IMG/VR virus record: IMGVR_UViG_3300010389_000004
Span: 30,082 to 94,081 of that record
Reading direction: 5' to 3' (one strand)
Length of the DNA stretch: 64,000 nt
Source of the DNA: a virus
The number at the start of each line of letters is the position of its first letter. Position 1 is the first letter of the stretch. This document shows positions 1 through 9,153 of the stretch, in pieces. The notes under the pieces were generated by a model that ran no database searches, was not told the DNA's origin, and was given only the letters and a program-made list of their open reading frames with translations. Made by a program: the position numbers and the translations under genes.

Positions 1-3000
1 AGGGAAACCCCTCATACCCATAGAGGCAAACGCTGTAATAAGCCCTGCGGGGCTTTTCTCACCGATCTGCTTGAGGCGTTCGACGGTCTCCTTCTCATTG
101 ACGCGAGCCTCATTACCACTCATGCGGATAAACAACTTATCCAGCCCAGCGGCCATCTCCATAACGGCTTGAACGAGACTCTTGATGTCTGCGTCGTCAG
201 CGTTGGCGTCCGTCAATAGCTCCTTCAAAACCTGGAGAACGTCCGAACTGCCGGAGAAGCCTTGGTGTGTTGAGTAAATCTTCTCCAAAGCCCTGTGTTT
301 GGCGGTGTCAGAGCTAACATCCGCTTTGAGAGTGCCCTCCGCGAAGTCTTCGTCTTTGGTGATCTTGCCGAGTCGTGCAATCTGCTTGAGGGTGGTGAAC
401 GAATTGCCTACCGCCAACCTACCGTCAGTGCTTTGCTTCGCCTTCTCTGCTTTCGCTGCTTCTTCGGCCTTCTTCACGGAGCCGGAGAAATCGTCAAGCT
501 CCAGCTTGGCGTAGGTTACGGACTCACCCATCTTGCGGAGGTGTTGCGCCAAGAAGTCCATCTTGGTATTCACACCCTCTTGCACGTCACGGTTGGCGAC
601 GAGTGTTTCGGTAGATAACCCGAGCTTGGCGGTAAACTTCTCCAGAGCCGCTACAGTTTTCTGTGCGTCCTCAGCGCTCATCCCGAGCATCTGCTCCAGC
701 AGGTTTTTGGCAGACTCGCCACCAGCCTTTGCGTTACGAGCCAGCGCCGTGAGTTCTGCTTTCTTGGCTTCAGCCTCAGCGAGCTTCTTGGCAGTCTCGC
801 TATCCGCGAACGCCAAGTCAGCTTCGCCGGGCATAGCCTTTTGGAGCGCTACGATGAGCGCGTCGATGCGGCTGTCGAAGTTCTGGTTGCTGAGGTTCTG
901 CCCCATGTTGCGGAGCCTGTCGGAGTGCTCCGTCGGAGACATCTTGGTTCTGTTCTCCTTGATGTCCCTGTAATCATTGAACGCCGCGTAGATCTCTTTA
1001 TTCAGAGCCTTCGCGTTCTCCGAGACCTTCTTCAGTTCTTCGCGGGCAGAGTCACTGAGTCCGTTGTCTACGTCGTCAGCCGCTTTGTCCAAAACCTTGA
1101 CGAAAGCCATAGCCTTGTCGGACATGTCGGTGATTACGCGCATGTAATCACCAAGCTCAGCAACCACCTTCGTGGCTTGCTCAAAGTGGTGATCACTGAA
1201 CTCATTCAAGGTCTTCTCAGCGTCTGCCAGTGCCCTCTCGTACTTTGAAGCGTTTTGCAGCGAAGCATCCAACTGGTTGTTGGCCAACCACTCTCGCTCC
1301 GCACGGGCGATCTCCACCTTCTTACGTCGATCGAACAGCGCCTTGTCCGCTTCGGCCTGGGTCTTCTCTTGCGCGAGCTGGGCGGCGAGCTGGTCAGACA
1401 TCTTCTCTTCGGCGTCCAAGCGGGCGTTGTAGGCATCAGCCGCCCGCTTACTTGCTTCCGGTGCAGCCTTCTGTTGGAAGGCTTTACGTTCTTTTCGCGT
1501 GATAGACTCGGGCTTGCCTTTCTTACGAAGCTTCTTCTCCTCTTCCAGTGCTTGGGTGAGTTCCCCCTCCACTTTTTTGAGTTCCCCAGAGCCAGAGGTC
1601 TGCTTTTGCAAAGCCTCTTCATACTCGTTGTACACGGCGCCCAAGTGTACCTGCGCGGCCTCCAACGCCCTCAACCGTTGGGTGAAGGTCTGGTACTTCT
1701 CACGATGGTTGCTGAGAACAGCAAACTGCTTGGCGTATTCCCCCGCAAGCTTCTCTGCCCACTCCTTCAACGGGGCAATCTGGGTCTCTTTGACACTGAC
1801 CTCTTGCCCTTCCTCGCCGTAGGGGTTGTACTTATTGAAAGCGCCTTTCGTGGTAACACCGCTGAGCTTCGAGTACCGAGTCGGGTCGATTGACTTGAGC
1901 AATGAGATGAATTCAGAAACCACACTCTTTCGAGTACCAGCACCTTCCTCACCGGTAAACTCTGAGATGGCCTCTGCCGCAGTCTTCAACAGTGAGGCGG
2001 ACTCTTTCAATCGGAGGTAGGCTTCTTCACTGGCACCCACATAGTTATCGCCGTCTTGAACATCCATCAGCAACTGGTTCATGCTTTGGATCTCTTTGGA
2101 GGTCCTCATCTCCAATCTGCGGATCGCGTTTTGCTTACCCTCCAGGTCGCCCTTACCTTTGTCAGAAGCTTCGAATTTATTTAGATCTTTGCCGAGCACA
2201 CGGTAAAACTTCCGAACGATCTCCACCTGCTCGTTGGCGAGGGTGACTTGCTCCGCTTCGAGCATCTTGCGACGACGGCGGATTTCACGGATTTCCTGCT
2301 GCTTGTTCTTGACGTCCTGCCTTCTCGCGTCGTCATCCTTCTTAGCCTTCTCAGCACGACTGGCCTTCTCTGCCTCAACCTGCTCTTTGGTCATCTGCTT
2401 GAGAATTCGACGCTCATCCCTCTTCTTCTCCTTGGAGAGATTCTTAGCGGACTCCGCCAGTTTCTCATGGTGCTCCTTCAGGGCACGCTCTGCGGTCTCC
2501 AACTCGTGCTTCTTCAGCTCCTCTTCTTTCTTGTACTTCTGGCGGAGAAGGGCTCGCTCTTCCTGGAATTTCTTGATGCGACGCGCTTTATCAACCTCCG
2601 CTTCCGAAGGCCCGCCACCCGCACCCCCCGTGAGGAACTTTTGAATAGCTGAGACCGCTCGGGTAACACCACCAAAACCAGAGCGCAGTTTTTGAACTTG
2701 CTCATCAAGCTTCTCAAACGCCCCACCTAACGGAGTGAGCGTACTGTCCTGCATCTTCTTGATAACCGCCGTGTATTTGTCCACACGAGCAGAGGCGAGC
2801 TTCAGAGCAACATTCAGCTTGTCCAGCGCGTCATTGCCGGCTTTTGAAGCTTCGAGCTGTTCCTTCTCCGCCTTTTCACGCTCTTCGGCGTTCTTGCCTT
2901 GGGCTTTCCCAAAACCTCCGGGAGAAAGGAACCGGAACCCTTTTCGGACCTTATCCAGAATGAAATCGGATACAGCTTTGGCACCGCCCGCCGCTTTCTC

Positions 3001-5601
3001 GCCGGTACTGTCGATGCTCTCTCCGTCATACCCTTTGAGGGATTTTCCTTTTTCCTTCGACCAACGACCCAAGCGGCCGGGGAGCAATGCACCACCTACC
3101 TGCGCGAGCCCCTTCGCCAGACCCTTGGTGCTCTCACGGACACTACCAAAAATCTTGCCCACCTTATTGGCGAGCCCTTGCCCGAGCTTGCCCAGAATCA
3201 TCAGGGAAGTCTCAGTGACTGCCGAGAGGGGTGCGAGAGCGCCGCGGTAGAAGAACTTCACCATCCCGCCCAACGTTTGGAAATACCCACGCACGGCGGT
3301 CTTCATCAGGTTGATGGACGCTTTTGCACTGAAGGGTGAAACCAGGATTGCTCCAACGGTGTTCATCACCGATCGGATAGGCCCAACCACAAACCCTTGC
3401 ATAGCATCGTCGAGGAGCATTCCGAATTCTCGGAAAGAGGTGAGTACGTTTTTGAACTTATCAACGAACTCAGAACCGGCGAGCTTCGCTACCCCGTCCA
3501 TGAACTTGGCAGTGTATTTTCGGATGCGTCGTGCTGCGCCGAGGTAGACGTTCTCAAACAGACTGGCAAACACATCCACCATGTCGGTGAGTTTGGCGTT
3601 TGCTTGGCGCTTGAGCCTTGTCGCCAACCAAGCGAAGAAGGCAACCTCTTTCTTCAAAGCCTTCCACCGCATCTGCATCTGTTCGTAGATGCCGGCAGCC
3701 AAACCAGTTGCGAGGTTCCTTGCACCTTTGATGACAAACGGTGCGGCGACGACACCAGCAATACCGATCGCCGAAGCCCCGCCCGTCCCAAAGATAGACG
3801 CCAGCAGCCCGCCATTAGCAAACGAGTTGCCGGCTGCCAACCCACCGGAGAACGCGGCCGCGATCGCAGACACCGCTCCCGTAATCCCACTGGTGATGGT
3901 TCCGTCGATAATGGAACGGAAGATCATGACGATGGGTGAGTTGTATATGACGGCACCCATCATGTCGAACCCAGACACCACAAACCCAGGCATTGTGGTC
4001 AAGAAGAAGGTCTTGATAGCACCCACCGCGGCAGCCGGTGCTTGTCCCGAAAACAACAGCGCTCCAAGAACACCGCCCGTGATAGGTGCGGCGGGGCCGA
4101 TAACCATCGACATGGTTTTGTAGATGGTCTCAGCGATCGAGCCCATCGACTTCTTGAACTCTCCTGATGACTCCTGCAACCGCTTAGCCGGCTGCGTCGT
4201 CAGGGACATGATGGACTTCATGCGGGCGTTGACTGTGCGCTTCTCTTCCTCGTAGCGCTCCCGCGTCGTTTTCACATTCTCTTCTTCAGTTTCACGCTGC
4301 TCTCTCAGCACAGCCGCCATTTTGGTGCCGCTGCTGATATTCTTCTGCGTGCCGCGGTCAACCAGCTTGAGGTTGCTAGCCATCTCAACCAGGCCAGCCA
4401 CGAGCGATTTGAGTATGCCCTCCAGTTTGACACCCAGGGCGAAGATACCCTGCACCGACTTGTCGAGGTTCTCCAACGAGGTCATGGCGGATTTCAGGCG
4501 AGCGCCCATACCCGCCGAGCCGCGAATCATCTTGGCGATCTCTTTGCCTCTTGTAGCGAGGGCTTCGAGAATCGGCCACATCTGACGCAGAGACTGGAGG
4601 AAGAGCATCGTAGCCGCACGGCCGTCGCCAGCTTGCGCACGGATACGCACGATCGACCTGCGGAGCACGGTGAACAGCGCCTGAATCCCGATGAGACCAG
4701 TCGAGATAAACGACAACATCGGGAACACGAGGCTCCCCAACCCTGTGATAGAGCCGGTCAGTAAGCCTACCCCCGAAACCACCGTCGAGAGGATTGACGC
4801 AGCGTAGTAGAGCTTGGAGATCACAACGTCAGACGTCAAGTTGATCTGCACAAGACCTTTGTTGATGGCCATTACCAGATCTCGAATCTGGCTGACCAGA
4901 CCTCCGATATTACGCTTGAACACAAGCCCGATAATCCCACCAAGGGAGAAGCGCATAGCCCCGAAGATACCGGAGGCTAGTGTGAGCCCCCCGAGCATTG
5001 ATGTCAGCCCGTTGGAGAGCTTGTTCATCATCTCTACGGTGCCGCTCACCTTGTCGGTGATCCCGACGATGTTCTTCCACAAGGCTAAGGTGCCGCCTAG
5101 CAGACCCCCGCCGAGGGCTTTCATAATACCCCCTATGGAGTATTGAATTTCCTCGGTGTGTTCGGAGATATGCCGCACCGTCTCCTGGATGATAAACCCG
5201 AGCCCGAGGATCTTACCCAAGGACGCCGGAGTAAATCGGTCGAGGAAGTCCCCGACCTTCCCGAAGACACGTTCCATACGGCTTTCGGTCTGCGCTGCGC
5301 CATTCTCAAGGTCACGAGCCAACCCTTGCTGGAACTGCTTGCGGACGTTCCCCATCCGCGCATCCAAACTGTCAAAGATGGTTTCAATTACGAAACCTGC
5401 TTTTTTGAATTGGGTGGTGATCTCAGAGATATTGGCGGTCATTGACCGAATCGAGCGGTCAAGGCCGTCATCAAGCTCTACTTTGATGACGGCCTTTTTT
5501 GAGGCGAAGGCGGTGAGTTGTTTGCTGAGGGAGTCGAGCTTTTCGAACACGTTGCCCATGTTCGTCACAAAGTCGATCTGAACCTGTCCAACTGAACTCA
5601 T
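1..5601 (-). CDS. Tail tape measure protein (C-terminus beyond the window)
   Basis: Open frame of 1867 codons from the ATG at 5601, still open at base 1, so the C-terminus is missing. Residues about 1-130 are amphipathic. About 130-850 hold many Gly/Ala-rich hydrophobic stretches and short membrane-like helices. About 950-1800 are long Lys/Glu/Ala-rich coiled-coil. This layout and size, directly after two overlapping tail chaperone frames and the major tail protein, is the classic signature of a tape measure, which sets tail length and is ejected with the DNA. At roughly 1.5 angstrom per residue it implies a tail of at least about 280 nm. No muramidase or peptidase motif is visible in the part seen. 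The call rests on architecture and position. Confidence 0.85.
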   Translation of the reverse strand, partial: MSSVGQVQIDFVTNMGNVFEKLDSLSKQLTAFASKKAVIKVELDDGLDRSIRSMTANISEITTQFKKAGFVIETIFDSLDARMGNVRKQFQQGLARDLENGAAQTESRMERVFGKVGDFLDRFTPASLGKILGLGFIIQETVRHISEHTEEIQYSIGGIMKALGGGLLGGTLALWKNIVGITDKVSGTVEMMNKLSNGLTSMLGGLTLASGIFGAMRFSLGGIIGLVFKRNIGGLVSQIRDLVMAINKGLVQINLTSDVVISKLYYAASILSTVVSGVGLLTGSITGLGSLVFPMLSFISTGLIGIQALFTVLRRSIVRIRAQAGDGRAATMLFLQSLRQMWPILEALATRGKEIAKMIRGSAGMGARLKSAMTSLENLDKSVQGIFALGVKLEGILKSLVAGLVEMASNLKLVDRGTQKNISSGTKMAAVLREQRETEEENVKTTRERYEEEKRTVNARMKSIMSLTTQPAKRLQESSGEFKKSMGSIAETIYKTMSMVIGPAAPITGGVLGALLFSGQAPAAAVGAIKTFFLTTMPGFVVSGFDMMGAVIYNSPIVMIFRSIIDGTITSGITGAVSAIAAAFSGGLAAGNSFANGGLLASIFGTGGASAIGIAGVVAAPFVIKGARNLATGLAAGIYEQMQMRWKALKKEVAFFAWLATRLKRQANAKLTDMVDVFASLFENVYLGAARRIRKYTAKFMDGVAKLAGSEFVDKFKNVLTSFREFGMLLDDAMQGFVVGPIRSVMNTVGAILVSPFSAKASINLMKTAVRGYFQTLGGMVKFFYRGALAPLSAVTETSLMILGKLGQGLANKVGKIFGSVRESTKGLAKGLAQVGGALLPGRLGRWSKEKGKSLKGYDGESIDSTGEKAAGGAKAVSDFILDKVRKGFRFLSPGGFGKAQGKNAEEREKAEKEQLEASKAGNDALDKLNVALKLASARVDKYTAVIKKMQDSTLTPLGGAFEKLDEQVQKLRSGFGGVTRAVSAIQKFLTGGAGGGPSEAEVDKARRIKKFQEERALLRQKYKKEEELKKHELETAERALKEHHEKLAESAKNLSKEKKRDERRILKQMTKEQVEAEKASRAEKAKKDDDARRQDVKNKQQEIREIRRRRKMLEAEQVTLANEQVEIVRKFYRVLGKDLNKFEASDKGKGDLEGKQNAIRRLEMRTSKEIQSMNQLLMDVQDGDNYVGASEEAYLRLKESASLLKTAAEAISEFTGEEGAGTRKSVVSEFISLLKSIDPTRYSKLSGVTTKGAFNKYNPYGEEGQEVSVKETQIAPLKEWAEKLAGEYAKQFAVLSNHREKYQTFTQRLRALEAAQVHLGAVYNEYEEALQKQTSGSGELKKVEGELTQALEEEKKLRKKGKPESITRKERKAFQQKAAPEASKRAADAYNARLDAEEKMSDQLAAQLAQEKTQAEADKALFDRRKKVEIARAEREWLANNQLDASLQNASKYERALADAEKTLNEFSDHHFEQATKVVAELGDYMRVITDMSDKAMAFVKVLDKAADDVDNGLSDSAREELKKVSENAKALNKEIYAAFNDYRDIKENRTKMSPTEHSDRLRNMGQNLSNQNFDSRIDALIVALQKAMPGEADLAFADSETAKKLAEAEAKKAELTALARNAKAGGESAKNLLEQMLGMSAEDAQKTVAALEKFTAKLGLSTETLVANRDVQEGVNTKMDFLAQHLRKMGESVTYAKLELDDFSGSVKKAEEAAKAEKAKQSTDGRLAVGNSFTTLKQIARLGKITKDEDFAEGTLKADVSSDTAKHRALEKIYSTHQGFSGSSDVLQVLKELLTDANADDADIKSLVQAVMEMAAGLDKLFIRMSGNEARVNEKETVERLKQIGEKSPAGLITAFASMGMRGFP

Positions 5602-5615
5602 GCTGTTGACTCCTG

Positions 5616-6766
5616 TCAGGAGGACACCAGGCCCTCCCAATTCTTCTCAATTCGCGCAATCTCCTGCTCAGATAGCTCGGTTGCGCTACGTTCCGCTTCT
5701 TCCCAGGTCTTCCCGCTGACATCCCCGACAGACCAGGGCGAGTCAATCTTCCGACCCGTGAACTTCGCCATCGCTGCATCCAATTTACGCGCCATCTGCA
5801 ACACCTTGACCTGCTTAGCCCGCAGCTTGTCTTCCTCAGCCTGCTGCTTGCGCTCAACGGGACTGGGGTTTTTGCTGGAGAAGAGAAATTCCAGCTCCCG
5901 GTCCATGTCGCTGATGCTGTTGTCCAACGATTCGTTGAACTCCTTGGCGTGTTTGGCGGCCTCTTTGCTTAGAAGTCCTGCCAACGACAAAGAGAGAGCG
6001 CCTTGTAGTCGACGTCCCTCTTCCAGTTTGGATTTTATGCAGAGCATGATGTGAGCTTTGAACTGCCCGAGGGTCATGCTCTCCCGCATTTCTGCTAGTC
6101 CGAAACCGTTTCGGACTAGCAGGTTCTCTCCCGTCAGAACGCTTAGCTCTGATCCGAATCCGTCTTCTTCTTCGCCTTCTTCGGAACTTCCTTGCCCTTC
6201 TCCGCGTCCATCGGCTCGTTCGTCGGCAGCGCCTCCTCGTCCGTCGTCTCCTCGCTCTTCTTCTTCTTCGGAAGCGCCTGAGCGAAAAGTTTTCCCAGGC
6301 TGCCAGACCCCTTGAAGTTGACTTCGTAGACAGCCTTGGCGAGTCCCACAACGTCGTCGATCAAGAGATCGGAACTGTCCGAAGTAAACGCCTTCTCATC
6401 GAGCACAACGTACTCGCCAGCGTCAGTCACCGTGGCCAGAACCAGCGCTCGCGTGAACGCAGATTCTTCCTCGCTGATGAGATCCAGAACGACTTCCGCG
6501 AGGTTGATCGGGTCAAGACCCTCAGACCCCTCGCTGAACTGCTGGAGGACGCCCTGCTCCTTCAGGCGCCCAAGGATCTTCTTGAGATCCTTCGCCACGT
6601 TCATGGCAGTACGATAAGTGTACTCCTGCACCATGACCGAGCGATCGCCGGAAAGTTTGACGACCTGGTTGTTTGCTCCTGCAATCTTGCGCATGAATTT
6701 GCTCCCTACGACCTTCAGATAAAAGTGCGCCCTGCTCAGGGCCACCAGAAGTGAAACCCAAACCAT
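5616..6766 (-). CDS. Tail assembly chaperone G-T fusion made by -1 frameshift
   Basis: The second chaperone frame is open from the TGA at 6398 to its stop at 5616. Its only ATG (6089) lies well inside, and the sequence upstream of that ATG already reads as normal protein (for example the run SVLTGENLLVRNGFGLAEM). It is exactly the -1 frame of the upstream 207-residue gene, and a zero-frame slippery heptamer GGGAAAA lies at 6296-6290. Slippage there would join residues 1-159 to 224 residues of the second frame, giving 383 aa. The T part is helical and charged. This matches the lambda G/GT arrangement just before the tape measure gene, where such fusions coat the tape measure during tail assembly. 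Frame and heptamer are seen; the frameshift itself is inferred. Confidence 0.75.
6094..6120. repeat. Perfect 13-bp inverted repeat inside the chaperone overlap
   Basis: Two 13-base arms (GCTAGTCCGAAAC and its exact complement) flank a single base. It sits 23 bases past the stop of the short chaperone and just before the internal ATG at 6089, about 170 bases downstream of the slippery site. There is no T-tract, so it is a poor intrinsic terminator. It is translated in the fusion frame. Confidence 0.7.
6143..6766 (-). CDS. Tail assembly chaperone, short (G-like) product
   Basis: 207 aa, ending in a Lys/Glu-rich tail. It lies between the major tail protein and the tape measure, the usual place for the abundant chaperone form. 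The ATG at 6766 has GAGGAG 6 bases upstream. A second ATG at 6694 also has a fair site (GGGAG) and would remove an odd hydrophobic N-terminus of 24 residues, so the start is not settled. The slippery heptamer falls at codons 158-159, so most ribosomes would make this product and a minority the fusion. The gene starts just downstream of a strong terminator hairpin (6798-6830), so it is either reached by read-through or has its own promoter. Confidence 0.75.
   Translation of the reverse strand: MVWVSLLVALSRAHFYLKVVGSKFMRKIAGANNQVVKLSGDRSVMVQEYTYRTAMNVAKDLKKILGRLKEQGVLQQFSEGSEGLDPINLAEVVLDLISEEESAFTRALVLATVTDAGEYVVLDEKAFTSDSSDLLIDDVVGLAKAVYEVNFKGSGSLGKLFAQALPKKKKSEETTDEEALPTNEPMDAEKGKEVPKKAKKKTDSDQS
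6290..6296 (-). promoter_or_regulatory. Programmed -1 ribosomal frameshift site GGGAAAA
   Basis: On the minus strand the zero-frame reading is CTG GGA AAA CTT, so the heptamer G GGA AAA has the X XXY YYZ form in the correct register. The shifted tRNAs would re-pair on GGG AAA and the next codon read is ACT at 6290. The -1 frame then stays open to 5616. Lambda uses the related GGGAAAG at the same genetic position. Confidence 0.7.
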
Positions 6767-6797
6767 AGAGTTCTCCTCACAGGGCTGCGCTTATACT

Positions 6798-6830
6798 AGA
6801 AAAGGCTCCCCAATCTGGGGAGCCTTTTCT
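6798..6830. terminator. Bidirectional intrinsic terminator after the major tail gene
   Basis: 14-bp perfect arms with a 5-base loop; the stem has a GC core (GGCTCCCC) flanked by A and T runs, so U-rich ends are present for both strands. It lies 25 bases beyond the stop of the major tail protein gene and would limit read-through into the chaperone and tape measure genes, fitting the very different amounts needed. Confidence 0.88.
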
Positions 6831-6854
6831 CATTACCGACTTCTAGTCCAAAGA

Positions 6855-8069
6855 CTAGATGCAGGCGCCTTGCGGATCCACAAAGGTACCGAAGTGACGC
6901 TTGAGCAGGTGGAACGTGCCCCGTCGACCAAGGCCGTCGGTGAGGATCTTGAAGGTCATCGCGGCCTTCGCAAACGAGGTAGGATCAGCGGTCAGAGCAC
7001 CGTTGATACCCGCGGAGGTGCGGTAGAACTGGTACGCGCACTGCGGGCCAGAAACACTGAGGATCTGGATTTGCAGAGCACCCTCGATCGTCGAACCGTC
7101 TTGCAGCGAGTACGAGCAGGCTTCCCGCTCGAAGCTGTAGTCAATTCGCACCGTCGAACCACTCGGGATCGCACCACCGGCGACGCGAGTGATGGTGGTT
7201 TGGGTAGTAGCCACCGCACCACTAAAGGTGTGAGAGGCACTCGCTGCCATGTCAGCAATCAGCTCAGTGCCGGTAACAGCCAGCGGTGCAGGATTGACAC
7301 CATCGCGGGTGCGGTAGGAGATGTCCAGATCAGCACCGGTCGATTCCGCGAAGAACGGGGAGTTCAGCTCGTTGATCGCAGCGGCGATCGACGCGGCAAG
7401 GTTCGTGGCGTTCGTGGCAGTGGCGCCGTCGTCGAACTCCGTACCGCAGGTCAACGTGTAGATCGTACCGTTCGGGTGAGTCAAGACAAGCGTCTGACCC
7501 GCCGTACAGGTAGCGCCCGCCACAGTGATTTGGGTGACGGCCGAACTCGTGCCCTCGTTCGCAGCAGTGACCGTGTAGTCCGTGGTGAGGTTGTATTCCA
7601 CGTCACCCGTTTCGTTTGTGACGCGGAGGACAGTTGCGCCACGATAGATGATCACACCGTCGAAGATACCCTCACGGGCTTGACTCGCAAAGTTCGTCGC
7701 CGTGGTGCCGGTGAGCGTGACGGTTGCGCCCTCATAGAGGACAACCATGTTGCTGTTACCAGCGGTACGGTTGGTGATGGTTTGCGAGCGGAACAGAAGC
7801 TCCAGGTTACGACGAACGATCTCAGTGAGACCAAGGCCGATTTCACCATTCAGCTTCGTCACCACACGGTGGACGGCGGACTGAATACCCTCGCGGGCAG
7901 AGTCCTTCTCCAAGTAGTCTTCACTGAGGTCGATCGAGAGGTCTTCGATATCACCCAGCTCAAACGGGTTCGTAGCGCCGTCGGGCGTGAACCAAGCGGA
8001 AATCCGCGAAGGCAACATGTAGTTGGTCTTCGAGTGCGGAGAATTCACAGTTTTGGATTGTGCAGGCAT
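6855..8069 (-). CDS. Major tail (tube) protein
   Basis: 404 aa with an AAGGAG site 9 bases before the ATG. The beta-rich, Thr/Gly/Ala-rich sequence and the position after the head-closure and terminator candidates and before the chaperones fit the tail tube subunit. The N- and C-terminal parts read as one domain. The middle (about 130-310) is very rich in Thr, Ala and Asn and looks like an inserted surface domain, as in other large tube proteins. A strong hairpin terminator follows, consistent with a highly expressed gene. Family membership is inferred from context. Confidence 0.72.
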   Translation of the reverse strand: MPAQSKTVNSPHSKTNYMLPSRISAWFTPDGATNPFELGDIEDLSIDLSEDYLEKDSAREGIQSAVHRVVTKLNGEIGLGLTEIVRRNLELLFRSQTITNRTAGNSNMVVLYEGATVTLTGTTATNFASQAREGIFDGVIIYRGATVLRVTNETGDVEYNLTTDYTVTAANEGTSSAVTQITVAGATCTAGQTLVLTHPNGTIYTLTCGTEFDDGATATNATNLAASIAAAINELNSPFFAESTGADLDISYRTRDGVNPAPLAVTGTELIADMAASASHTFSGAVATTQTTITRVAGGAIPSGSTVRIDYSFEREACSYSLQDGSTIEGALQIQILSVSGPQCAYQFYRTSAGINGALTADPTSFAKAAMTFKILTDGLGRRGTFHLLKRHFGTFVDPQGACI

Positions 8070-8090
8070 GTCTGCTACTCCTTCATGTTT

Positions 8091-8708
8091 TCATGCGTTT
8101 CTGGTGTAAAGAACCGCAACTCTGAAAGAGAAGACTGCTCGACCATTTTCCTGGATTTGATCAAGCGAAGGCTCAGTCGATCGGGTGGCCCTATGCACTA
8201 CCACGTCCACAGAATTACTAACCACCGTCTCTTCTGCATCCTCGCTATGTCTGCCCAGGTTATCCCGGGTGATCATCCAGCTTTGGTTCTGGAACAGGCT
8301 CCATAAGCGTAGAGCTGCTGTCTTTGCGAGCTGGGGTGAAGTACCTGACACCGCAATTCGCACGGCTCCCTCCCGTTGAGGATCACTGTGGGAGCCGGAG
8401 AAGGAGTAACTGCTGCCGTCGTCGTAGACACCAACGATTACCCCATAGGTTTCATGCTGGTCGGCATTCACCTCGTCAGTCAAGATGGAAAACAGGTTTT
8501 TACCCAACTCCAAAGAAACGGGGGCGGAGAGGTTCTTGGATTTCGCACCCGGATCTCCAGGACGCTCGATCGGGAAGTAGAGCGCGTTGAGGAACAACGC
8601 CACGCAATCAGAGAGCAACTGCGTCGCCGGCGGCGTCTCGGGGATCACGCTATCCAGCGTAACCCGCAAGGCGTGTATCTGACCTTTGGTAAACCCAGAC
8701 TCTGCCAT
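8091..8708 (-). CDS. Tail terminator/tail completion candidate
   Basis: 205 aa. The ATG at 8708 overlaps the upstream stop as TAATG and has AGGTGG nearby. A GTG three codons earlier is possible but less likely. Mixed alpha/beta with no recognisable motif. Its slot, between the head-closure candidate and the major tail protein, is where siphophages encode the tail terminator that caps the tube. Function is inferred from gene order only. Confidence 0.5.
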   Translation of the reverse strand: MAESGFTKGQIHALRVTLDSVIPETPPATQLLSDCVALFLNALYFPIERPGDPGAKSKNLSAPVSLELGKNLFSILTDEVNADQHETYGVIVGVYDDGSSYSFSGSHSDPQREGAVRIAVSGTSPQLAKTAALRLWSLFQNQSWMITRDNLGRHSEDAEETVVSNSVDVVVHRATRSTEPSLDQIQENGRAVFSFRVAVLYTRNA

Positions 8709-9151
8709 TACTTCCACCTGCTGTACAAGTCGGCGACGGGGCCGGCGTCGGATTCGTCAATATCTGACTGCGGGGCGTTGTCTGAAATGCGGTCGTTGGT
8801 GCGGTTTGCTTTTTGGCTAAGCTTCACCAAGGTGAACTCCTTGGTACTCGCTGCACCAAGGGCGGTCTCCTCAACCTTCTCGTCTTTCACCAGGTAGAAC
8901 TCAGTAGGGCGGTGATTGAAGACCAGCACATCCCCCACACGGACTCGATCTTTCAGCAACCTCGTGTGAAAGATCGCCAGAGCATCGCGCATGTAGTAGG
9001 TGTCCTTATCGGTGTACACCCTGCGGGAGGAATCCTCAAACCAGCAGGGGATACCCACTACAGCCTCTTCCTGCGTCTTCTCAAGATCAGCGAACTGAGA
9101 GGCCGCGACGGTCTTGGCAGGAATGATTCGACGTAGTGAATGGCGGTGCAT
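8708..9151 (-). CDS. Head closure (stopper) protein candidate
   Basis: 147 aa. The N-terminal half resembles phage head-closure proteins: a short beta-barrel-like stretch with GDVLVFNHRPTEFYLV around residues 72-88 and a preceding segment on an Arg-Val-Tyr-rich base. The C-terminus is polar and Asp-rich. It directly precedes the tail terminator candidate, with a one-base TAATG overlap, as expected for proteins that assemble in sequence on the connector. The call is based on order and weak sequence resemblance. Confidence 0.5.
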   Translation of the reverse strand: MHRHSLRRIIPAKTVAASQFADLEKTQEEAVVGIPCWFEDSSRRVYTDKDTYYMRDALAIFHTRLLKDRVRVGDVLVFNHRPTEFYLVKDEKVEETALGAASTKEFTLVKLSQKANRTNDRISDNAPQSDIDESDAGPVADLYSRWK

Positions 9152-9153
9152 AG

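Noticed and set aside
5854-6351. A 165-codon Arg-rich frame in the chaperone region
   Set aside because: It is the third frame across the real chaperone overlap; long Arg runs come from GAA/AAG-rich codons read out of frame.
6870-8306. A 478-codon plus-strand open frame opposite the major tail gene
   Set aside because: Composition is unlike a protein (Arg/Gly/Val biased), it has no ribosome site, and it mirrors the codon bias of the real gene on the other strand.
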